From the NCBI GenBank assembly GCA_036785325.1, contig JAXIVH010000015.1, positions 1,664,810 through 1,728,809 on the forward strand: a stretch of 64,000 nt of DNA, read 5' to 3'. The translations under genes and the position numbers were made by a program. The notes beneath the pieces are model-generated. The model was not told the DNA's origin, did not search any database, and worked only from the letters and a program-made list of their open reading frames with translations. Below, piece after piece: positions 22,516 to 64,000 of this stretch (the stretch's first letter is position 1; each line of letters starts with the position of its first letter). This stretch comes from Urophycis tenuis. Lineage: Eukaryota > Chordata > Actinopteri > Gadiformes > Phycidae.

Positions 22516-24039
22516 CCGGTGACCAGGGAGGTGCTCTTCTGATGCTGACAGCAACGAGACACGACCCAACAGCTGACAGCACAGGGCCCAGTGTTGAATG
22601 GTGCCATGGGAACATTGTTTCTGTAGGATTGTTCTCCAATGATTGTGGATACTCATCGGAATCCATCAAATTGCAGGTTCAAGTGCTGATTATTGTCTTG
22701 TTTATCATAGTGTTTAGTACAAGTAACGAGTGACAAGTGGATTCATTTCTTGGTTCATTTGGATGTGTTTTGCTCTGCAACGCTGAGCCATTCTCTATGA
22801 CCAGTGGGGTGCACAGGGACACCAGAACTGGATGATTTTTGCAGTGTCTTGGACTGGTAAGATGTGTGGTGTTGGCATGTAAGTTCATTCTTACACTTAT
22901 TCGCCTCCCCTGCTCTCTTAATCTGGTCTTTCTGTTCCTACTAACTTTTACTCAGCAGGTCCAGCGGATGATTATTTTAATTAGAATAAGCAATGAATAA
23001 AGTTGCTCTTAAAAGTGCTTGAACATTGACTAGTGGATTCATTGAAAAGGGAATATAGCCACTCATTATTGTTTAACCTGGTCCCTTTCATTAGCTCACT
23101 GAAATAAATCAAAAAGAAGTGAAATAAGTAGTCTCCTCATTCATGAGATTACCTACTCATACACAGGCCTGCACTGGACATCGGTTTCCAGAAACATCCA
23201 ACCTTCAATTATATCATGTATTCGGTGTTGTGTAATACAATAATACTAATAGACAATTGTTAAGAATAGTTAGTTTCTATCGAGATACGTTCAGACCTTT
23301 ATATAGGCCTATAAAAAAACATTGAACTGGACTTGACAAAGTGGAGTGCTGCCTGTACCTTCGTCTGTATTGTACTGCTGCCAGAAGGCTGCATTACCAC
23401 TGATCATCATTACGCCGCTTCAATGGACTAAAGCGGTGCTATTACAACCTTAGAGATAACCTTGAAACTGAACAAAACCCACAATAAAAAACAAGGTATA
23501 AATGATCCACGCAGCCAAAGCTGGAAGTGTGTCAATATAGCCTCATACAAAACCCCAAACCCTCATGGGGTTTTCAATGATGCTGGTCAAAAAATCTCTT
23601 TTATTGGGAGTTTTTGAGTGTCTTTGGAGGTGCTATTTGTGTTGACGCTTACCACGAGGTCATACAACAGTCACGTATGTCTACTGTTGATATCTTTGTA
23701 ATAACAGCCAGACACTTGAACAAAGTTAGAAAACAGACGACATTCTCCTTGATTTGACTCATTTAGCTTCCCTTGACCTTCTTCGCCCATTATATTCCTA
23801 AGGGAACTAGTGTTGTTTTCCCATGTTTATTCTGAATTTGATACATATAAGCAAATATGAGTTACAAACTGTGACTGTTCAATGAATAAGGAGTTTTCTG
23901 TTCGTGAACCTGGATGTAAAATGTAAAAAAAAAGAAAGAAAAATAAAAGAGTAATGAGCTTTCACATTATGTATGGCCGACTCCCATCTTCTACACTAAA
24001 AGGCAGCCAGCATAGAGGAATAGAGGAAAGTCAATTGGT

Positions 24040-24230
24040 GCCTGTCTACGTGACGTCGCTTCGGAACCGAATTCGGTCCAACCACGTGACCCTGCTGGAG
24101 CGCGAGCAGCCTTCCTGCACGGCGGCAGCAGCGCACTCTGCACGCACAACGCACTGTCGGCCACAGCGGACACATCCAGGCGTGGATTCACGGGATTTCT
24201 TTACGTTTTTAAAGATTACCGGTAGGATTA
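24040..24230 (+). promoter_or_regulatory. ncs1: Probable ncs1 promoter and untranslated first exon
   Basis: A CpG-rich block in AT-rich surroundings contains acgtgacgtc (CRE-like, 24048-24057) and cacgtg (24083-24088). About 130 bp downstream gattaccg|gtagga gives a possible donor at 24222. A good acceptor (tggcacag|agg) lies at 25758 ahead of the Kozak ATG. This fits a non-coding exon 1 spliced into the coding exon. The start site itself cannot be seen. Confidence 0.4.
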
Positions 24231-25758
24231 TGTGCACGGCTCGTACATACATACGTGTATTTGAACCCGTCTTTGTTTATTGTCTTTGTAAACAAAATGC
24301 ATGTCGTGGGGGCTTGCGATAACACTAGTCATAAAGTGCGTTGCTATGGTAGTGTACAGCAACACATCCCACCTGCTGCTCTCACAGCAGGCTCTCACCA
24401 AACACACCGGATTAGCTAACTAAACACAACAGCACACACTATTTACATAAGACTATTTTAATAATAAAGTTTAATGTTGGTTAGAACTGACAGAAGTTTC
24501 CAGGTCGCTCACAATCGCTTGCTTTTCCCTGTAGTGCATTGGACATGTGAAATTGGTGGTTTGGTCTGACGGGTTCGTCATTGTCTTTGTTTAATGAGCG
24601 ACTCTGTTGCCTAGCGGACCTCTGCGGTCCAGTCTATAGCTGTTCCATAACGTCTGTCATTGTCCTAATGTACTGTCAGCATATATATAGTATATTCTGT
24701 GTCGTTCAAATTTTGACGTGCCATTAACTAACATGCCACCTTACATTGCCCTTGTTCAACTGGCTGCTATATTATGTTATATTATATGTCAACGTTGTGC
24801 GAATATTTTCCCGAATGTCCCACAGGGCTCCCATGCTGAACACAGTGGCAGATCGGAGAAGGGCGGTGTTGGACATGGACAGAGGGAATGCCACGTGTTT
24901 GGAGTGAAGGTGCATATATGTTATCATTATGTTGTGCGTACTGGCTCTACCAGTAGCAGTGATTTGGTGCGCAGTCATGCCATATGCATTCCACTGATAA
25001 AATGTCACATTTCAAAGCGAACAAATATAAGATGTACAGATTATACAGTTGTAGTTTTCTTTTGTTTAGAAGTTTAAAAATGTTTGGATTTACATGAATT
25101 CCCAGAATTATAGATTATAGTGAGTGCTCTGCATTTGTATTTCAGCTTTTCCACACTTTTAACTGCTCTGTGGAAATGGGAGTACACTGTGCTGTGAGTG
25201 ACAAAGCAGGGAGGAAGTGGAGGATAGTGAGGGTGAGGAAGAGTGATGGCTAAACAAACAGAGGTTTGACATGTGGAAGAAGGAGCTCACATCTAAGATA
25301 ATACAAAAAAAAACAGCAACGCCTCTGAATGCCGTCCTCTCTCCACCAGACAGTACCAAGGAAAGAATAGCAAAAATAAACTGTGGAGAGGGAGTGAGCG
25401 AGGCAGGCAGGCATGCAGGCAGGCTAGGCACACAGACACTCGGCCCATAGAAAACTCAACCACCCACACTGGCACGGGTTCAAAGAGCTGTGGGGTGGCG
25501 ACCAGGCGGTCTGGAGTGGCAGCCAACCACCAACACAACCTCACCCAGGAGTTGTGTATCAGCACCAATGGAGAACAGGGAGTTCCTTCCCCAGCCCCTC
25601 CCCCCCCCCCCCCCCCCCCCCCAAAAAAAGGAAAGGGGGTTGGAATTATAAAAAAATGAAAAAGAAATCTTAAAAGCTTCTAGTTGACCGCTGTAACACT
25701 GTGGTTAATCTGGCACTCGACGTTTGGACTCCGCCCCTGTGTCTGCGTGTTGGCACAG

Positions 25759-25836
25759 AGGAGCAGAGCAGAGGGGTGGAGGAGGTGGTGCCGGGAGGAG
25801 CTGCAGACGGGACGCCAGGAGGAGACACCGCCCACC
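25759..25836 (+). other. ncs1: ncs1 5' UTR segment joined to coding exon 1
   Basis: The purine-rich stretch between the acceptor at 25758 and the ATG has no upstream ATG. The start context is cgcccaccATGGGG, a near-perfect Kozak sequence. Confidence 0.6.
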
Positions 25837-38793
<12,957 letters not shown>

Positions 38794-39676
38794 GCCATGC
38801 AAGGTAAGGGGCCGCAACAAGGGAAACTGTGCTTCAAATAGGATCATTCCCCACACCGACTACCTTTATAACGAAATCATGAAATCATTGGAGAGTAAAA
38901 TATGAAAGGAATGGTATTGAGGCTTTGGGCTGCAAACAAAGCAGTAAAGAAGCTATTGTCAGTTCCCAGTCTGTCCTTATGAATTATTCAAATGTCCTAC
39001 TTGATTGCTGGCAATCACACCAAGTAGCAGGCCATTTCGTAGAGGCTCAGCAAGGAGTGCTTCAGCCTTTTCCACCCACCAGCAAGCCCATTGTTCTGCC
39101 CATCATCACCTCTTTCTGACAGCCTTCTCAACATGTGGTTGACTGGGTTGGGATTGTGGAGATAGGCCTCTGTCATGCTACAGAATTGTCATTGAAAGGA
39201 AATGGAAGGGTTTAAAATGAATAAAAGAGATGAAAATGATATTGTAGAAGATGCCTGTATGTATATATATATGTAGGTTATTATTAATCTATCCGTATGT
39301 ATTTTATTTTCAGATGGCTCCCGAAATCCGTGTCTATGTTGCAAAAGCCAATCCGGATCCATCACATCATCAGTGACCTGGGCCTCCCTCGCACGTCTGC
39401 CCCTGGAGGAGCATCATGGGAAATCTGGGTTCTTTGGGGTCCTGCACTATGGAATTTGTGTCCGTGACCACTTTTGTACCAAACAAAAAGGATTGTAATT
39501 TGTCTCCTGATGTCAACGGGAATATTTACATCACACCGTCCGCAGCCCAGGGCCCGTGGGACAGGGCCCTGGGACACGCTGTGTGTGGACATAGTATTGT
39601 GTTCTTCTGCACCGGGTTGGTTGTACCAGGGACACTCCCAGGGAGACTTGCCTCATCAGACATGGTCTTACACTGT

Positions 39677-39710
39677 GTGTGTGTATGTGTGTGTGTGTGT
39701 GTCTGTGTGT

Positions 39711-39749
<39 letters not shown>

Positions 39750-39763
39750 TGTGTTTGTGTGTG

Positions 39764-39847
<84 letters not shown>
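39677..39847. repeat. (GT)n microsatellite
   Basis: About 170 bp of GT repeats with scattered TC, TT and GC interruptions. Confidence 0.93.
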
Positions 39848-40521
39848 TGAACTGAAGACCTGTACTGTGTTGACTTCATAGTCTGTGGGAGAGACTGCAA
39901 GGCTGGAAGCGAGAGAGTGAGGGAAATGTGGATTTTTGTAATCGGATGTACTGTTGCAAAAGTGTAAGCCTATATTATATTGTATTATGTAAAGATGACC
40001 GTGGTATTTCAAACAATTTTAATTCCTGCTCGTTACAAATTATTTATTTGCATCAAATGGGTTAAGTAGGACATTGTATTTATTATTATTATTATGATGA
40101 CCCCAACACATGCACTTCTGTTCCCTGGGGAAAATGGTCTCCCCCCTTTTTTGATTCCGAGGAGTTTTAATGAGTTGCCAGTTTTGTTTATCTTCCTTGT
40201 GGTGTTGATTTGACTGTGTTTGTGGCCGTGGTGGCCTCCTATTGTTTCATGTTGTCTTTCCCCCCACTTCCGTTAATGGCAGTGAGGTTGAACAGCGCTA
40301 CAGGGTTACACGGCCCACATCCTGCAAGACGCGCACCGCTGCCAATTATTACAGCTGAAGCCTGAGCCCAGGCTCATAGCTTCCATTGTAAAACAGCGTC
40401 TCTCTCTGCTAACATCAATACTGCTGGCTGTAAAAGCTTTTTTTGCGAGAGTAGTGTGGTCGCAGCAGTCCTCTTTGTCCTGTGTCTTGTGTGTTTAAAG
40501 AAGCCACAGCGTGTGACAATG

Positions 40522-40956
40522 ACTCTGTTTCCCTCTCAATCTGTGTCTCTGACTCGTACTTCATCTGTGTCTCTCTGACTCTTGCTCTCCCTTTCTCTCA
40601 TTCTCTGTCTCTTTTACTGTCTATCACGCTGCTTTTCTTTTGCTCTGTTTCTATCTGTCTTCTCTGCCTGTTTTTTTCTCTGTCCCTCTATTTATGTCTC
40701 TCTGTCCCTCTCTCTCTGTCTCTCTATGTCTCTGTCCCTCTCTCTGTTTCTCCCTGTGTCTCTCTGTCCCTCTCTCTCTGTCTCTCTATGTCTCTCTGTT
40801 TCTCCCTGTGTCTCTCTGTCTCTCTGTCCCTCTCTCTCTGTCTCTCTATGTCTCTCTGTTTCTCCCTGTGTCTCTCTGTTTCTCCCTGTGTCTCTCTGTC
40901 CCTCTCTCTCTGTCTCTCTATGTCTCTCTGTTTCTCCCTGTCTCTCTGGCTCTACT
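40522..40956. repeat. Pyrimidine-rich tctctctgtttctccctgtg array
   Basis: This is a TC-rich tract in which units such as tctctctgtttctccctgtg recur several times between about 40740 and 40940. Both pyrimidine-strand and purine-strand open frames are artefacts of the composition. Confidence 0.8.
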
Positions 40957-41090
40957 TGGTCCTTTCAGCCTGAGCATCAAGATGTTGTGTCTGCTTCACT
41001 GATTAAGCCTTATGCAAATGATGATTTACCACTTGATAAATGTCATTTACCTGTTGATTATTGGTATAAGAGCACAGAATAAATGATGCA

Positions 41091-42038
41091 TTTCAGTGTG
41101 TACCTATAATTAATGTGTATTTCCAATCAGAGTACTGATTACTAATTATTATTTAGATTTTATTTGCATCCTTGTTTATATTTGAATATATATATAAAGC
41201 TGTGTTAATTATGGCATATGAAGTGGAATTAATGCTTTCCAGTGCTGATTTGTAAGATATTTCATCTGTTCTGTGCAAATCAAAGTAAATTATCTAAATA
41301 TGCGCTAATAAATTCAGAGTTTCATAATTTAGCTTGGATGTGCTAAAGAGTGGGAAGAGACTGCGTTCATAATGCATCTTGGTGTGAATATGCATGGCCC
41401 TTTCAAAACACAGGTAGGCCTAGCCTGGTGTTTTTAAGTCCCCCGAAACTTGTGTGAGAAAAAAACAAACATTTAAACTCCTGCATTGGCCGAAGAAGTT
41501 ACGCGTTCATTCATAATTAAGCATAGGCCTACCCTAATCTTTTGGGAGATTGCCTGCGGAGGATGAACAATATTTCCCGTTTTATAAACGCTGCTTACTC
41601 CGCATTCCATATATATTTGGTTTCAACAAGTGCGTAAAAGTTGCGAAGAATTGCGCGGCATTGAGCATTACTCGACGAGTCCCTTATAAACGATGTAGGC
41701 GCATGTGGAGAAGGGCCAGCAGGGTCATGTTACAGACAAAAAAAATCATGTTGGTTCCCGGGACCCTTTTAATACCCATCTCCGCCCCGTTTGAAGCGTC
41801 AGCCGCACCAGTCCTCCGGGGGCTCCCTCTACTACAGAACCCACACACGCTCCGGTCCCTCCATACTTTGCGCACGGATGTATATCTCTGAAAAGGGGTT
41901 TTACATGGGATTTACCAAGATTTATCCGGACTAAGGAATACTTTGAAAGTTATTTTATTTGGTCGCTCCAAGTTTGAAATTGTTGCATGTCTTTCTCATG
42001 CGGACACATGCAGTAGGTGTAATTTAAGTTAAGTTACA
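41091..42038 (+). other. 5' flank of hmcn2
   Basis: AT-rich DNA gives way at about 41540 to GC-richer sequence containing cccttttaatacccatctcc (about 41764), a possible TATA-like element. An open stretch at 41550-41891 does not look like a protein and is probably promoter and 5' UTR. Confidence 0.4.
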
Positions 42039-62789
<20,751 letters not shown>

Positions 62790-62798
62790 GTGAGGCCC

Positions 62799-62930
62799 AG
62801 CCAGGCCTGTGTCCCAGGGTAGCAGCCAGGCCTGTGTCCCAGGGTAGCAGCCAGGCCTGTGTCCCAGGGTAGCAGCAAGGCCTGTGTCCCAGGGTAGCAG
62901 CCAGGCCTGTGTCCCAGGGTCGCAGCAATG
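62799..62930 (+). repeat. 25-bp tandem repeat next to the hmcn2 exon 22 donor
   Basis: Five copies of a unit like ccaggcctgtgtcccagggt plus agcag start 9 nt after the donor cctg|gtgagg (62790). No exon bases are included. Confidence 0.92.
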
Positions 62931-63955
62931 CAGATAAACAAAGACAAACCAAAAAAAAAAAAACGGTTATGCAGGACAAGGTGTTCGCCGTACTCTGACT
63001 TAACTAATCAGCGGCTTTACGAGTCTGATGGAAACCGGCTGCCATCCCAGGCGCTTGTTAACGGTTGGAGGTCGTTTTGTGGTTCCCTTTTGAAGCAAGG
63101 TAGGGAGGCAGGCTGGGCAGGCAGCGAGGCGGGGGAGAGGAGGGAGGGGGGGGTGTGGGGGGGGGGGGGGGGGGGGGTAAGGCGAACATCTGACGTAGAC
63201 TGTGAGACACAAAGAAGGGAGAGACGAAAAGATGCAATAGGGTTTTTTAGGGGGAACATCTGGTCCCGCAGGCCTGGGTCTCTGTGGTCTACTCGGGGTG
63301 CAGACAGGCTGGCTGGCTGGCTGGTTGGCTGGCTGGCTGGCTGGCTGGCTGGTTGGCTGGTTGGCTGACTGGCTGGCTGGCTGGCTGGCTAGCGGACTGG
63401 GGACACTGATAGATGACAGGCGCTCTGGGGCCGGCGACCAGACGAGACAGCGAGTGGGGGAGGAATGGAGGGGGGAGGAATGGCGGGGGGAGGAATGAAG
63501 GGGGGAGGAATGGAGGGGGGTAAAGCCACTGCGTGAATCAGATATGCCCTGTGTGGGGCCCGGAAAGAGGGGAGGAGAAAGGGGAGATGGGGGGGGAGGA
63601 GGAGGAGAAGAGAGGAGGAGGGCTGGTAGGGGCGACTATGTCTGGAAGAAGGGAGGAAATCTGACCGACAGAGGAAGAGATACAAGTCCTGTCTGCTTGG
63701 GGGCCGTCGGCCAGCCATAAAACAACATGTTGACTGTTTTACTAGAACCTTCCTGATGAGAAAAGCATATTTCCCCACCCCCACCACCCATTCTCCATTC
63801 TTTACCTATAGAGTCAGTTCATGGTTAGGAGTCATTCCCCTGCCCTCTTCTGCTCCATCAGCAGGCTGCTGCTCAGCCTCAGCCCCTGGGTGACTACAGA
63901 ACCCCTGCTGCTCTCACAGGACTGTAACTCAATAAGAGGGGTATTCTGCCATAGC

Positions 63956-64000
<45 letters not shown>
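62931..64000 (+). other. Start of hmcn2 intron 22, to the window edge
   Basis: No exon was found, so the second half of Ig domain 8 lies beyond the window. Contents: a long G-run (63148-63177), a (GGCT)n tract (63306-63392), a GGGGAGGAATGG repeat (63457-63520), purine-rich DNA to 63660 and a (GA)n run from 63960 to the edge. Confidence 0.6.

Larger units (their letters stand above)
38794..41090 (+). other. ncs1: Probable ncs1 3' UTR, with a 3' UTR intron
   Basis: Ten nt after the stop codon a strong donor (caag|gtaagg, 38804) is followed 510 bp later by a good acceptor (ttttattttcag|atgg, 39313). The 3' UTR would then continue through a (GT)n tract (39677-39846) and a TC-rich tract (40520-40950) to AATAAA at 41078-41083 or 41307-41312. 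If the intron is not used, AATAAA at about 39219 is an earlier option. Confidence 0.45.

Noticed and set aside
41550..41891. 113-aa open frame before hmcn2
   Set aside because: No recognisable motif; it lies where promoter and 5' UTR are expected.

Overview
The window is teleost-like nuclear DNA. It carries spliced vertebrate genes, dense AC/GT and CT/GA microsatellites, poly-G runs, and a tRNA-free 'tttatccaaag' core typical of fish dispersed repeats. The species cannot be read from the sequence. Four genes were rebuilt exon by exon, with splice phase checked at every junction: crat (+, 14 coding exons, 855-8672, 626 aa), adamts13 (-, 29 coding exons, 20424-9255, about 1,383 aa), ncs1 (+, 7 coding exons, 25837-38793, 190 aa) and the 5' part of a hemicentin, most likely hmcn2 (+, 22 exons, 42039-62789, continuing past the right edge). 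All four orthologues lie on human 9q34, and NCS1 and HMCN2 are neighbours there, so this looks like a conserved syntenic block.

Layout: 1-854 upstream DNA with a doubtful terminal exon of another gene; 855-8672 crat; 582 bp of tail-to-tail spacer; 9255-20424 adamts13; about 5.3 kb head-to-head spacer with a 21-bp minisatellite and the probable ncs1 promoter near 24.05 kb; 25837-38793 ncs1 with a long and probably spliced 3' UTR; about 1 kb of flank; then hmcn2 to the edge. The genes are functionally unrelated: an acyl-carnitine enzyme of mitochondria, a secreted von Willebrand factor protease, a neuronal calcium sensor, and a giant extracellular matrix protein.

The most unusual structure is a recurring one. 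In at least five introns, covering all four genes, a tandem array begins on or spans a splice junction, so that each unit carries a copy of that intron's own splice site: crat exon 6 donor (3 copies), crat exon 9 donor (about 18), adamts13 exon 8 donor (12), ncs1 exon 1 donor (about 37) and hmcn2 exon 8 acceptor (4). Two more arrays (adamts13 intron 17, hmcn2 intron 22) abut donors. The unit sequences are unrelated to each other, which points to a process rather than a mobile element. A second pattern is an excess of GC-AG introns: three clear and one likely among about 68 introns. An 853-bp TTAA-flanked foldback element sits in hmcn2 intron 13.
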